Virus record (IMG/VR): IMGVR_UViG_3300046519_000190 | Location: 46,852 to 110,851 of that record | Direction: 5' to 3' (one strand) | DNA length: 64,000 bases | Origin: a virus | In this document: in pieces, positions 8,488 through 16,516 of the stretch | Layout of the letters: every line of letters begins with the position of its first letter | Position numbering within the stretch: the first letter of the stretch is position 1 | Notes under the pieces: model-generated | What the model saw: the letters and a program-made list of their open reading frames with translations, nothing else | Databases searched by the model: none | What the model was told of the DNA's origin: nothing | Program-made: the position numbers and the translations under genes

Positions 8488-9884
8488 GCTGGTTCCACCG
8501 CGTTGTCGAACTGTTCCACAACCTGGGCGTAAGTGTCAGCCACAGACTTGTCCAGGCGACGATCGACATAGACTGGCAGAAACAGGCTGTGCTTCTTCTT
8601 GCCGTCTTTGCTGACCATGATTTCGTTGGACTTAACGGTGATGATGGCCCCGATCCACTCTTCGCGAGCCTCGTTGATTTCACGGCGCAGTTCATCGCTG
8701 AACCCGGTGCCCACGTTGACTTCGAGCAGGCTATCAGAAGTCCGGCACATCAGTGATCCGAAAGTCAGTTCGGTCTTGGCGCCCTCTTTGCCCTCTTCGA
8801 AGTCGAATACTTCCAGCTCGACAGGCACTTCCTGCTTGAGCTTGACCTGATCTTTGGAAGTACCGTCCTTCCAGATCATCGTCGGCTTCTTGACGATCGT
8901 GCCTTCTTGCTTGCGACGGCGAGCAGCCATGTAGTGGTCCATCGCTTCCTGATAGCTGCGAACCACTTTCGTTTCGATGATAGCGATCAGACTATCTTCC
9001 CGCTTCGCTCTGAGCATGCCCACAGCGCTGTTGAGCATGCGCAGACGATTCAGATAGGGGACGTTGTAGCTTCCCTTCTTCACAGCGCTGGTCAGCGGGA
9101 TAACATCCCACAGAACCGCTGTCAGCGTGTAGCCGGGTTGCAGCTCGGTGCCCTGGATCAGCTTGTTGATCATGCCGTTGCCGACTTCGCGAGCCAGGAT
9201 ATTGCCGGCCGAGTCTTCGACAAGAAGCTCACCGTGAGTCTGTGCGCCTGCTTCGAAGTCTTCGGTCAGCAGACCTCCAAACGCGATGCGGAATTGCTCA
9301 GCCAAACGGTCGAAGCTTGGGCTGCTTGGGAACGGTTGACCCTGACGGCTGGTGAAGTTGACGAAGGTCTTGTCGATGTTGCCATCAAAGAACATGCCGT
9401 CAGCTTTGATCTGGCTGATGACACCGGTGTTGAACGGCCATTCATCCAGCTTCGAGTCTTTCGGCAGCGAGCAGCGCATGTACGGGAAACAAGGGATGAA
9501 GTCTTTCTTCACCTTGTTCACGCTGTTCTCACCGAAGCCTGCTTTCAGGTCTTTGTTCATCACGCGCCACAACAGCTCGGCCGACTTCTCGTCGAGGCGT
9601 TTGTACTCAGTTTCGATGGCTGCTTTCGCTGCATCACCGGTCAGCGTGCGATCTTGCAAGTCTTTAAGCAGAATGAACGTCGATTCGCCCCACACGAAGT
9701 TGCCAGCGAAGCCGGTGTAACGAGCGGGACGAACCCCGAACGTGACGAAAGGGTTCAGAGCCAGGCTGAGGATGGACAGAAAGTCAGCCTCAGCCATGTA
9801 GCGTGTGAGCAAAGCCTGCTTGTCGTTCTTGCCGCTGACGAAGGCGATTTCTTCGATCGCCTTCATGACGTTTCTGGAGTTCAT
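8484..9884 (-). CDS. lig: ATP-dependent DNA ligase (T4-like)
   Basis: 466 residues, similar in size and motif order to T4-type DNA ligases, which seal nicks during phage replication. The nucleotidyltransferase motif I lysine is in QIKADGMFF (about residue 160), motif III is HGELLV, motif IV is EGTIVKKP and motif V is QVKLKQE; the C-terminal OB region is present. The start overlaps the stop of the preceding gene (ATGA). It sits between the primase group and the CobS/CobT pair. Confidence 0.92.
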   Translation of the reverse strand: MNSRNVMKAIEEIAFVSGKNDKQALLTRYMAEADFLSILSLALNPFVTFGVRPARYTGFAGNFVWGESTFILLKDLQDRTLTGDAAKAAIETEYKRLDEKSAELLWRVMNKDLKAGFGENSVNKVKKDFIPCFPYMRCSLPKDSKLDEWPFNTGVISQIKADGMFFDGNIDKTFVNFTSRQGQPFPSSPSFDRLAEQFRIAFGGLLTEDFEAGAQTHGELLVEDSAGNILAREVGNGMINKLIQGTELQPGYTLTAVLWDVIPLTSAVKKGSYNVPYLNRLRMLNSAVGMLRAKREDSLIAIIETKVVRSYQEAMDHYMAARRRKQEGTIVKKPTMIWKDGTSKDQVKLKQEVPVELEVFDFEEGKEGAKTELTFGSLMCRTSDSLLEVNVGTGFSDELRREINEAREEWIGAIITVKSNEIMVSKDGKKKHSLFLPVYVDRRLDKSVADTYAQVVEQFDNAVEPA

Positions 9885-10561
9885 TGCTTAGCCTTCTCTG
9901 CTGCCCGGCGCTTGATGAAGTCCGCAGTGGACTCACCTGGCAATGGGCGAAGTGGATTGATGGTTGGGACAGGTGCTTCTGGTTCTTTCCAGGTGGGCGG
10001 CGGTGCAGCTTTCTTCACTGCCGGGACACTTTTCTCCGCGCTCTCTTTCATGAGGACGTTGACGACATCGGCCATGCCCGCTTCGACAAAGCCTGATTTC
10101 GGTTTGGGCGCTGGACGAGGTGCAGGTGGAATACGCTTCTTGGTTTCACGCACTTCACCTGGTCCACCACCGATCGCCCAACCGCGTGCATAGCTTGGGT
10201 TGGTCATATCGTACTTGCCGCTGCTGACTGCGCCGGCCGACTTGTTGTCTTTCTCGACAGCGACCGGGTCGGTGATGTGACGTGGGCGAGGCTTGAAGTA
10301 CAGCGCGTGACCTGCTGCAACCTCTTGTGCTTTGTGCTTCTTCGCAATGCAGTTGTTATGGCAGTAGGCTCGCTGGCACTCGACTGCGATACCAGACGGC
10401 AGATCGTTGTTCTCGATGCGGCGGATGGTGTGCAGGCAGACGGCATAGCTCGCATGCTGCCCACGCTCTTCACAGAAGTTATAAACCGAATTGCGGCCGG
10501 ACATGCTCGCTTCGACCGGAAGTAGAACTGCTAACTCCGGGTCTTCTTTTACTTCGGACAT
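9881..10561 (-). CDS. Hypothetical protein with Cys/His cluster and Pro/Lys-rich tail
   Basis: 226 residues, start ATG at 10561 with an upstream GAGAG. Residues 25-85 contain several Cys and His residues (NFCEER, VCLHTIRR, ECQRAYCHNNC) suggestive of a small zinc-binding module. The C-terminal half is rich in Pro, Lys and Ala with repeated PAPRPAPKPK-like segments and is probably disordered. The stop overlaps the ligase start. Function unknown. Confidence 0.8.
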   Translation of the reverse strand: MSEVKEDPELAVLLPVEASMSGRNSVYNFCEERGQHASYAVCLHTIRRIENNDLPSGIAVECQRAYCHNNCIAKKHKAQEVAAGHALYFKPRPRHITDPVAVEKDNKSAGAVSSGKYDMTNPSYARGWAIGGGPGEVRETKKRIPPAPRPAPKPKSGFVEAGMADVVNVLMKESAEKSVPAVKKAAPPPTWKEPEAPVPTINPLRPLPGESTADFIKRRAAEKAKQ

Positions 10562-10585
10562 GGGAATGCTCTCGTTTGATTTGCA

Positions 10586-10604
10586 CGCTTGCAGTGTACA
10601 AGCG
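10586..10604. promoter_or_regulatory. Palindromic promoter-like element
   Basis: CGCTTG and CAAGCG flank a TACACT box on the minus strand, about 25 bases upstream of the 10561 start. TACACT is a plausible sigma-70 -10, but no good -35 is visible. Related GCGC-TA-ACT boxes lie upstream of the CobT-like gene (near 8257) and of the Hfq-like gene (16489), so an activator-dependent promoter class is possible. Confidence 0.4.
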
Positions 10605-10631
10605 CGCTTTAGGGGATGTGCGGGCTTGCTG

Positions 10632-11411
10632 TCAGCCGAAAGCGCCCCAGCCGCTGCCGTAGACCTCTTCACGGTCGATCTTCGGTTCTGGTTCGCGAAC
10701 ACCATGCGGGACACTTGCAACGTCTATAAACGTGCCGTCAACCGAGTGCATAATGCCTTCGACCACATCGGCGGTTTGCGGACTCGCGGTTTCACTGCGA
10801 GCTTGAGCGAGCAAGGCGCCTACACTGTGACCCTTGCCGTTGATGTTGCTCAAGAAGTTGCTTGTCGGCAGAAGGTTAGCAAGAGCTTTGCCCATGATGC
10901 GGCCGATCTTGTCATGACCACCCTCAACTCCATATGTCCCGGCCTGTATGTCTGTCATAGCAAGAATGGGCAGAGCTGCGTTTTTCGTACCTTTTGAAAG
11001 TTCGACAACGAACTCATGACCAACTTGGAGAGGCACTTCACGGCCAATGTAGTTCTCAACCGTGTAGCCTTTCGAGACTGCTTTGGACTTGACAACCGAG
11101 TACCACTCTCTTTCGCTGACGCGCTTGCATTGCGCCTGGCCTTTTACCTGATCATCTTTGCCCCACCAGGTAAGGGAGAAGCCGTCAACACCAGTAGGCG
11201 TTGTCGCGATGAACATCGATCGCCACAGCTTTCCTTCCGGGTGGCGGCACTCGATCATCGAAGCTGGGTAGGCTGAGCTTGAGCAATCGATCAGAGAGTG
11301 GACGGTTGGGTATTCATCTGGGCCGGTGTGATGTCCAGAAAGTTGCCATCTGACTGTCTCTGAAATCAGCTTGATTCCACAATCTGCTGGGCTGTAAGGG
11401 GTGATAAGCAT
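10632..11411 (-). CDS. Hypothetical protein
   Basis: 259 residues beginning MLITPYSPADCGIKLISETV, with an AGGA ribosome site upstream. The N-terminal two thirds look like a compact alpha/beta domain; the C-terminal part, with SNINGKGHSVGALLAQARSE, looks looser. No catalytic motif was recognised. It is located between the primase and the Cys/His protein within the replication group. Confidence 0.8.
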   Translation of the reverse strand: MLITPYSPADCGIKLISETVRWQLSGHHTGPDEYPTVHSLIDCSSSAYPASMIECRHPEGKLWRSMFIATTPTGVDGFSLTWWGKDDQVKGQAQCKRVSEREWYSVVKSKAVSKGYTVENYIGREVPLQVGHEFVVELSKGTKNAALPILAMTDIQAGTYGVEGGHDKIGRIMGKALANLLPTSNFLSNINGKGHSVGALLAQARSETASPQTADVVEGIMHSVDGTFIDVASVPHGVREPEPKIDREEVYGSGWGAFG

Positions 11412-11436
11412 GTCGAGCGATCCTGTTTATTTCTTG

Positions 11437-12543
11437 CTATAGACTGAATTTTGACATGATCGATACGGCATAGAGCGGGGTTAACTCTTTTGCCTGTACG
11501 AACGCCTGGCGAACGACTTCGGTATCTACTTCGTTCGGGTCTTTGTCGTTCGGGAGAATGGCCAGCTTGACCTTGAACCCATATGTGCGCAGCTTCACAC
11601 CCGTCTTGACAGCGTTGAGGATTGCGCTGGGTGATCCGTCCCACATCATGGTGATTTCTTGCAGGCCGGCTGCTTTCATCCGTTTCAGATCGGAGAGCTG
11701 GTCGTTTTCTGCGCCGGATTCAGCCATCGACAGGTGCATACCGAATGTTCCGCAGATACCCACATCCCTGAACGTGATGTCTTCGTCGAAAGCCTTCTTG
11801 ATTGCAGCCACGTCGAACGCGCCCTCGCCCAGTACGACCTCTTTCAAGCCCAGTGCGTTGTGTGCGTTGTAGATGAACCGCCCTGCACCCGCGAGTCCTG
11901 GTGGGAACAGGTACTTCTGGAAAGAATTAGGCTCAGTGCTTCGACCCTGGAACGTTACAAGCTTCCCGTCGATGCCATATACAGGAATGATGACTCGGTT
12001 TTCCCAGTTCTGGGTCTTCTCTTCACCACCGAGAGTGTAAGAGTAGACCCCGTGCTTGCTGTATCGCCACCCGAAATACTCGGCAAGCTCAATACCAAAT
12101 CCACGAGCCGACAGGTACTTGAGAGTCTTTCCGTTAATGGGCAGGGCGTAGCTGTCCGGGATGTTGATTTCATCGGGGTTCTCGTCTGCTGGGCGTGGAG
12201 CGCGTTTGCGGGTAGAAGACCAGCCCAGGGTCTTTGCGTAGCGCTTGAGGGCGTTGATCGTCTCACGGTGAGATTTGTCGTTGAGGTGATGGATGAAGCT
12301 GTACTTGTTGAAGCCGGGTTCGCCTGAGCATGACCCATGAAAGCAGCTACCCAAGCCTGTATCAGCGTTCAGGTAGACCTTCCAGTCGCGACCCCCACAG
12401 CGAGGGCACTCCTTTAGGTTGAGCTGAGTACCGGATCGCCCGCGAGTGACCCGGTAGTCGATGCTCTCCACGCTCAGGAAATCCTCCATGTCGACCATAT
12501 CAATCAGGTCTTGAATCTCGGAGTCATCCTTCGCAGTGGCCAT
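11437..12543 (-). CDS. DNA primase (DnaG-type, zinc finger and Toprim)
   Basis: 368 residues. The N-terminal zinc-binding domain reads CPRCGG...C...H..C (about residues 42-71). The Toprim catalytic core follows, with VVLGEGAFDVAAI carrying the conserved Glu (about residue 227) and MMWDGSP carrying an acidic pair. A C-terminal helicase-binding domain is short or absent. The protein would lay RNA primers for the DnaE-type polymerase, loaded with the DnaB-type helicase encoded at 14735-16207. The start lies next to the stop of the small gene at 12545. Confidence 0.9.
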   Translation of the reverse strand: MATAKDDSEIQDLIDMVDMEDFLSVESIDYRVTRGRSGTQLNLKECPRCGGRDWKVYLNADTGLGSCFHGSCSGEPGFNKYSFIHHLNDKSHRETINALKRYAKTLGWSSTRKRAPRPADENPDEINIPDSYALPINGKTLKYLSARGFGIELAEYFGWRYSKHGVYSYTLGGEEKTQNWENRVIIPVYGIDGKLVTFQGRSTEPNSFQKYLFPPGLAGAGRFIYNAHNALGLKEVVLGEGAFDVAAIKKAFDEDITFRDVGICGTFGMHLSMAESGAENDQLSDLKRMKAAGLQEITMMWDGSPSAILNAVKTGVKLRTYGFKVKLAILPNDKDPNEVDTEVVRQAFVQAKELTPLYAVSIMSKFSL

Positions 12544-12544
12544 T

Positions 12545-12754
12545 TTACTTGCTCAGCATTTCAGGGTGGTCGTGAAGAGTCGCCAGCATCAGGTTCATCT
12601 GGCTCATGTCCGCGATGACTTCTTCGTTCGGACCCTGCTCGGCGATCTTCTCGTCGAGGTACTTCACTGCGGCCGATTCTTCACCGAAAGCCAGACGAGC
12701 GATTTCGCGCCAGTTGCCCAAAGTCGAATCATCACCACTCCACAATTTCTTCAT
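12545..12754 (-). CDS. Small hypothetical protein
   Basis: 69 residues, mostly helical and acidic (MKKLWSGDDSTLGNWREIAR). The stop lies next to the primase start, indicating coupled expression. No family recognised. Confidence 0.7.
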   Translation of the reverse strand: MKKLWSGDDSTLGNWREIARLAFGEESAAVKYLDEKIAEQGPNEEVIADMSQMNLMLATLHDHPEMLSK

Positions 12755-12784
12755 GTTGCACCTCTAAGTTATTGAAGTTGAAAG

Positions 12785-12812
12785 CATAACAGCCCGAAAG
12801 CGGGCTGTTATG
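12785..12812. terminator. Perfect 12-bp hairpin, weak terminator
   Basis: CATAACAGCCCG (12785-12796) and CGGGCTGTTATG (12801-12812) pair perfectly around AAAG. The minus strand then reads CTTTCAA, a poor U-tract. It lies after the small gene ending at 12830 and may be a terminator or an RNA-stabilising hairpin. Confidence 0.6.
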
Positions 12813-12829
12813 GGTGTCGCAAAGGTAGA

Positions 12830-13039
12830 TCAGTCTTCGTCGGCTTCGTAGAAGTCGAAGCCTACAGCGTTCAGATCCAGGTCGTCAGGAAACTCGAGGG
12901 TGCGGCTATAGCCCTCATTCATGCCGAAACTGTCGTCCTCTTCGCACAGCTTGTCCAGAAGATCGGGGTCGCGGGTGAAACGAACGGCGCTGCTGCCGTC
13001 GCCCAAGTCTTGGGTGAACAGATAAACTTTCTGGGTCAC
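12830..13039 (-). CDS. Small acidic hypothetical protein
   Basis: 69 residues ending in a run of acidic residues (FDFYEADED). The start overlaps the stop of the preceding gene, consistent with an operon of small proteins from 14660 to 12830. Function unknown. Confidence 0.7.
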   Translation of the reverse strand: MTQKVYLFTQDLGDGSSAVRFTRDPDLLDKLCEEDDSFGMNEGYSRTLEFPDDLDLNAVGFDFYEADED

Positions 13040-13377
13040 AGGATTTTTCCTTTCAGGGATTTCACATGAGTTTTGAGGTCATCGAGCTTGTCGAGGTCAA
13101 TCTCGATCAGCACGGTGGTTGTGGTCAGTGACTTGCGCCACTTGCGAAACACGGTCTGCAAGTCACGCCCATCGTCAGTGCTAGTGGCATCGCAGATGCA
13201 GCCAGCAATGATGGTGATTTGATCGGTGTCAGCGCAGGAACCGGGTTCGAAACTGTCATCCGTTTGAGCGCCGTTGACAGTGTAGGAGTCACCTTCTACA
13301 AAGCCGTCTTTTGGCCACCAGGGTTCGCCCAGCTCCCAGAACTCTTTCAGCTCTTTGCCGTTTGTCTTAGTTGCCAT
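13036..13377 (-). CDS. Hypothetical protein
   Basis: 113 residues. The C-terminal segment TTTVLIEIDLDKLDDLKTHV is beta/alpha-like. Both ends overlap neighbouring genes by a few bases, supporting translation by coupling. No family recognised. Confidence 0.7.
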   Translation of the reverse strand: MATKTNGKELKEFWELGEPWWPKDGFVEGDSYTVNGAQTDDSFEPGSCADTDQITIIAGCICDATSTDDGRDLQTVFRKWRKSLTTTTVLIEIDLDKLDDLKTHVKSLKGKIL

Positions 13378-13793
13378 TACAGCTCCTTCCTTCGCACGTC
13401 GGCTTTCTGCATTTCGATCTGGGTCCAGGTATCTGGAGTGATCGCGTTGAGACGGTACTCAGCCTCTTCCAAGCTGATCTGTCTGTGATGCGCCACGAAC
13501 TCTGCCTGAGAGCTGAACACGGACTCATGATCCGCTTCCAGGCCGAGCAGTGTCGGGTGGTTCTGGTTCTCGATGTTCGCACGGAAGATTCGACTACCGG
13601 CACACTGAGGTGCTTGCAGCGCTTTCTCCTTCCAGTCGGGCGTTTCACTGGTGTAGTGACAGTGGCACGGGATGTAGAAAGGCCCGTTGGTCTGTCCCAC
13701 GTACACCTCTGGAGCAGACCCTCCCAAAGCCCCTGGGGCGATATCGCGACGGAACGCACACTCACGGCATGCTTTCTTCGGATCGCGGCTCAT
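13377..13793 (-). CDS. Hypothetical Cys-rich protein (probable metal binding)
   Basis: 138 residues. The N-terminus contains CRECAFRR and PCHCHYTSE, a Cys/His spacing consistent with a small zinc site, together with the phrase GSAPEVYVGQTNGPFYIPCH, a pattern I associate with conserved small phage proteins of unknown function. The rest is helical. It is in the coupled small-gene operon. Confidence 0.75.
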   Translation of the reverse strand: MSRDPKKACRECAFRRDIAPGALGGSAPEVYVGQTNGPFYIPCHCHYTSETPDWKEKALQAPQCAGSRIFRANIENQNHPTLLGLEADHESVFSSQAEFVAHHRQISLEEAEYRLNAITPDTWTQIEMQKADVRRKEL

Positions 13794-14131
13794 ACAGCGA
13801 ACCAGGGCTTTTTGTGCCCAATCTTGCCAGTACCCCTGTTCGGGTTTGGATCAGTGGGTTTGAACCAGCCCACGTAGGTGATGCTCTGAACTTCCATCGA
13901 GCCGTTTGTACGATACTGTTTGGGCAAATCAATGACGAAACGAGGCAGAAGCTCCTTCTTCAAGAGGCGATGATTGCCCAGCACGTTGCGGTCTTTGACG
14001 CTAAAGGTCATCGACTTCGTTGCGCTACCGCCGTTCGGCTGACCCGGGTTCATGTGGTAGACGAACGTGATGAAGTAGTTCCAGTTGCGGCCGGTCAGCT
14101 TGGTGATCAGACGATCCATTGAGAATCTCAT
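13790..14131 (-). CDS. Hypothetical protein
   Basis: 113 residues with a predominantly beta pattern (WNYFITFVYHMNPG, SMTFSVKDRN). Starts and ends in short overlaps with neighbours. Function unknown. Confidence 0.7.
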   Translation of the reverse strand: MRFSMDRLITKLTGRNWNYFITFVYHMNPGQPNGGSATKSMTFSVKDRNVLGNHRLLKKELLPRFVIDLPKQYRTNGSMEVQSITYVGWFKPTDPNPNRGTGKIGHKKPWFAV

Positions 14132-14430
14132 TCGTCGTCTCCATCATCAGGTTTGGTTGCGAACATCGAGTTGTATTCGTCGATCACCTTCTTGGCGGTC
14201 TTGTATGCGAAGGCTTCGTCCATCGCGACAAAGCTGTCTTCGCCCTTTACCCAGGCTTCGTCTTCGTCCTTGCCGAAGTTGGACAGCTTGACTGCACAGA
14301 CGCCCAAGTTTTTAGGCTTGAAGGTGATCTTGATTTCAGGGCCGTAGGTGTTCGGCTCTTCCGAAGCATCGATGGTTAGAAGCACCTGGCCGATGTCTTC
14401 GAACTGGAACAGTTTGGCGAACTGTTTCAT
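14128..14430 (-). CDS. Hypothetical protein
   Basis: 100 residues. The beta-rich N-terminal half contains GQVLLTIDASEEPN and KITFKPKNLGVCAV; the C-terminus is helical and acidic (KPDDGDDE). Overlaps the neighbouring genes by 4 bases each. Function unknown. Confidence 0.7.
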   Translation of the reverse strand: MKQFAKLFQFEDIGQVLLTIDASEEPNTYGPEIKITFKPKNLGVCAVKLSNFGKDEDEAWVKGEDSFVAMDEAFAYKTAKKVIDEYNSMFATKPDDGDDE

Positions 14431-14660
14431 TTGGCTTTATCCCCGCTCATTGCCGCACGAATGGCACATGCAGCGGTGTCACCCTGGCTAGAGTAAGCAC
14501 ATTTGGCGTCGATAGGGTTTGCACCAGCCTGAATCGCCTGAGCGATCTTTGCATTGCCATCCATTGAGCAGCTAACCGGTGCCCATGCGATGAACACTGC
14601 GGCTAGCGCAACGACGATCCAAGCTACGATGTTGCGAAGTTCTTCCCAGTCCATATTCAT
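14427..14660 (-). CDS. Small single-pass membrane protein
   Basis: 77 residues with a hydrophobic segment at about 11-30 (IVAWIVVALAAVFIAWAPV), followed by SCSM, which is only weakly lipobox-like. The remainder is small, with paired Cys residues, and probably periplasmic. It is the first gene of the small-gene operon after the terminator at 14681-14716. A second ATG two codons downstream is an equally good start. Confidence 0.72.
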   Translation of the reverse strand: MNMDWEELRNIVAWIVVALAAVFIAWAPVSCSMDGNAKIAQAIQAGANPIDAKCAYSSQGDTAACAIRAAMSGDKAK

Positions 14661-14680
14661 TCTCGTTTGATGTGTAAAGA

Positions 14681-14716
14681 AAAAGACTCAGACGCGAGTA
14701 TGCACGTCTGAGTCTG
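14681..14716 (-). terminator. Strong intrinsic terminator after DnaB-type helicase
   Basis: AGACTCAGACG pairs with CGTCTGAGTCT (11 bp, perfect) and is followed on the minus strand by TTTTTCTTT. It lies 19 bases after the helicase stop. Confidence 0.9.
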
Positions 14717-14734
14717 GTGTGTTGCGGGCTACGA

Positions 14735-16207
14735 TCAGGTGATTTCGAGAATCCCTGTCATGAAGCGCATCTTGCTGAGCTCCTGCGTAATTTTCAGGGT
14801 GAACTCGCCGGCCTGGTTACGAGAGGCTGCAAAGTAGATTCGGGCTTCGCCTTTGGTCTTCTCTTCGTCCGTGCGGTTGATGGTCAACACCAAGTCAGCG
14901 ATACGGATTTTGTTGAAGTCTTCTGCGGCGTGTTCTGCTTTGGCCACGTCTGCTGTGAAGCCAGCTCGGTTGGTCTGTGTCGCTGTCAGAACTGCGGCGT
15001 TCTCTTCGTGTGCGATTGCCCGCAGACCCAGCCAAACCTGCTTCGACTCGTTGATGTCGTTACCGGATTTGATTTCAGCGGCCATGATGTCGGCGTAGTC
15101 GACCACGATCATGTCGAAGATGATGCCTTCGGCACGGTAGAATTCAATCACCTTGCGCAGATCAGCGCAGGTCATTTGACCCGACGGATACTCGACGACC
15201 TTGAGGTGGCCAGGCTTGCGAAGGCCAGCACGGTCTTTAACGCCCTTCTCGACGTCATTGCCCCGTGAACTGAGGTCGCTCATGTCGATGCCCGCCACGT
15301 TGGCGTCCATACGTTCCATGATGATCTTGGCGGCTACTTCGAGGGTCACGTACAGAACGTTGAAGCCTTTCTGAGAGCCCGCGAGAGCCCAGTGAAGCAG
15401 ACCCGTTGACTTACCCTTCTTGGCACCACCCATGACGACGGACAGTTCTTTACGGCCCCATCCGTGGTGGTACAACATCTTGTCGAGTTTCGGTAGACCC
15501 GAGGTGATACCGTCCTTCGTGATCAGGCCGGCTTCAACATCACGACGATACTGTGTCCGGGTTTCGATGTCGTTCCAGTAGTCGTTGTCTTCGACCACAG
15601 CCTGCGCGCCCGTTGCGAACGCCTTCTGCATGATCTTCTGAGCCTTCTCATGCTCGCCTTTCTCGACGAGTGGAATGGTCATCATGTATGCGGCTGTGAT
15701 TGCTTGCTTCTTGGCGAACTCTGCGACCTTATCTACAGCGTAGTCACGGGCCGGGAGAGCTCCAGTCAGGATTTTCTTGAGCGCTGTGACCATATCCGGG
15801 ACGTCATCGTCACGAATCGCCTTCTCAGCTTTCGCATCCTTGATCAGTTCAGCCCATTCACTGCGCTCGGGCAGACGACGGTACTTCTCATGATAGGTCG
15901 TTGTGATGTGAACCAGCGCCGACAGTGAGCGCTCTTCGAAGTATTCAGGTCGTACCAGGCCGTCTACGCGACGATAGAAAGCTTCGTCACGGCAGATCAG
16001 CGCCGCGATCTTCTGCTGAAACTCACCTTCGAACTGAAAGGCTTCTGAGCCTTCTGGGAGAGTAGGGAGCGGGGTGATGCGCTTTGCTGCCTGCATCACG
16101 GTTTCGAGTTCGTCATCCAGGTCGAGGTCTTCTTCCGGTGCGACGATACCCATCTGTCTGGCCATCTGCTCCGCCAGACTATCCTTGATTTCGGATTCGT
16201 CAGACAT
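14735..16207 (-). CDS. dnaB: DnaB-type replicative DNA helicase
   Basis: 490 residues. The N-terminal helical domain is followed by a RecA-type ATPase: Walker A GGAKKGKST (about residue 260), Walker B DMIVVDYADI (about 372) and the TATQTNR segment. This is the hexameric helicase that unwinds the replication fork. I chose the ATG at 16207 (MSDESEIK) with GGAG upstream; an 18-codon extension has no ribosome site. The start overlaps the end of the Hfq-like gene by 8 bases, so the two are co-translated. Confidence 0.92.
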   Translation of the reverse strand: MSDESEIKDSLAEQMARQMGIVAPEEDLDLDDELETVMQAAKRITPLPTLPEGSEAFQFEGEFQQKIAALICRDEAFYRRVDGLVRPEYFEERSLSALVHITTTYHEKYRRLPERSEWAELIKDAKAEKAIRDDDVPDMVTALKKILTGALPARDYAVDKVAEFAKKQAITAAYMMTIPLVEKGEHEKAQKIMQKAFATGAQAVVEDNDYWNDIETRTQYRRDVEAGLITKDGITSGLPKLDKMLYHHGWGRKELSVVMGGAKKGKSTGLLHWALAGSQKGFNVLYVTLEVAAKIIMERMDANVAGIDMSDLSSRGNDVEKGVKDRAGLRKPGHLKVVEYPSGQMTCADLRKVIEFYRAEGIIFDMIVVDYADIMAAEIKSGNDINESKQVWLGLRAIAHEENAAVLTATQTNRAGFTADVAKAEHAAEDFNKIRIADLVLTINRTDEEKTKGEARIYFAASRNQAGEFTLKITQELSKMRFMTGILEIT

Positions 16208-16445
16208 TGCAGGCTCCAAAGCACTTGATGGCCGACTTGAAGATTGTGCGGTACTGACCATCGCTGTGACGGGTGATGGTGATGGTGTAGTTGTCGAACT
16301 GCGTTACCTGACCGCGTAGCTGCGTGCCGTCGAGCATGTCGAATACAGCCAAGCTGTTCTCACGAATCAAGGTCTTGAGGATCGTCTGATGCCCGTTCTT
16401 GAAATCCTGGGGCTTCTTGTTGGAGTGGGTGTTCGGAGAGTTCAT
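16200..16445 (-). CDS. hfq-like: Hfq/Sm-like RNA-binding protein
   Basis: 81 residues that align across most of Hfq. The helix ILKTLIRENS corresponds to Hfq FLNALRRERV. Sm1 corresponds to VFDMLDGTQLRGQVTQFDNY against Hfq IYLVNGIKLQGQIESFDQF. Sm2 corresponds to GQYRTIFKSAIKCF against SQMVYKHAISTV. The Hfq YKHA signature is changed to FKSA, so proximal-face uridine binding may differ. Host Hfq is a hexameric chaperone for small RNAs; a phage copy could titrate or redirect host riboregulation or serve phage RNAs such as those at 55759-56442. Start ATG with AGGA upstream; it is first in the helicase operon. Confidence 0.8.
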   Translation of the reverse strand: MNSPNTHSNKKPQDFKNGHQTILKTLIRENSLAVFDMLDGTQLRGQVTQFDNYTITITRHSDGQYRTIFKSAIKCFGACNV

Positions 16446-16479
16446 GGTTGATCCTGCTAAGGGTGAGTGTTTGAGTGTT

Positions 16480-16500
16480 GCGATTGCGAGTATACGCGCA
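16480..16500 (-). promoter_or_regulatory. Putative promoter -10 region for the Hfq-like/helicase unit
   Basis: TATACT at 16494-16489 (minus) is a near-consensus -10 embedded in GCGCGTATACTCGC. No convincing -35 is present at the correct distance, suggesting an activator-dependent or extended -10 promoter. Confidence 0.4.
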
Positions 16501-16516
16501 GCGAGAGCGGCAAAAA

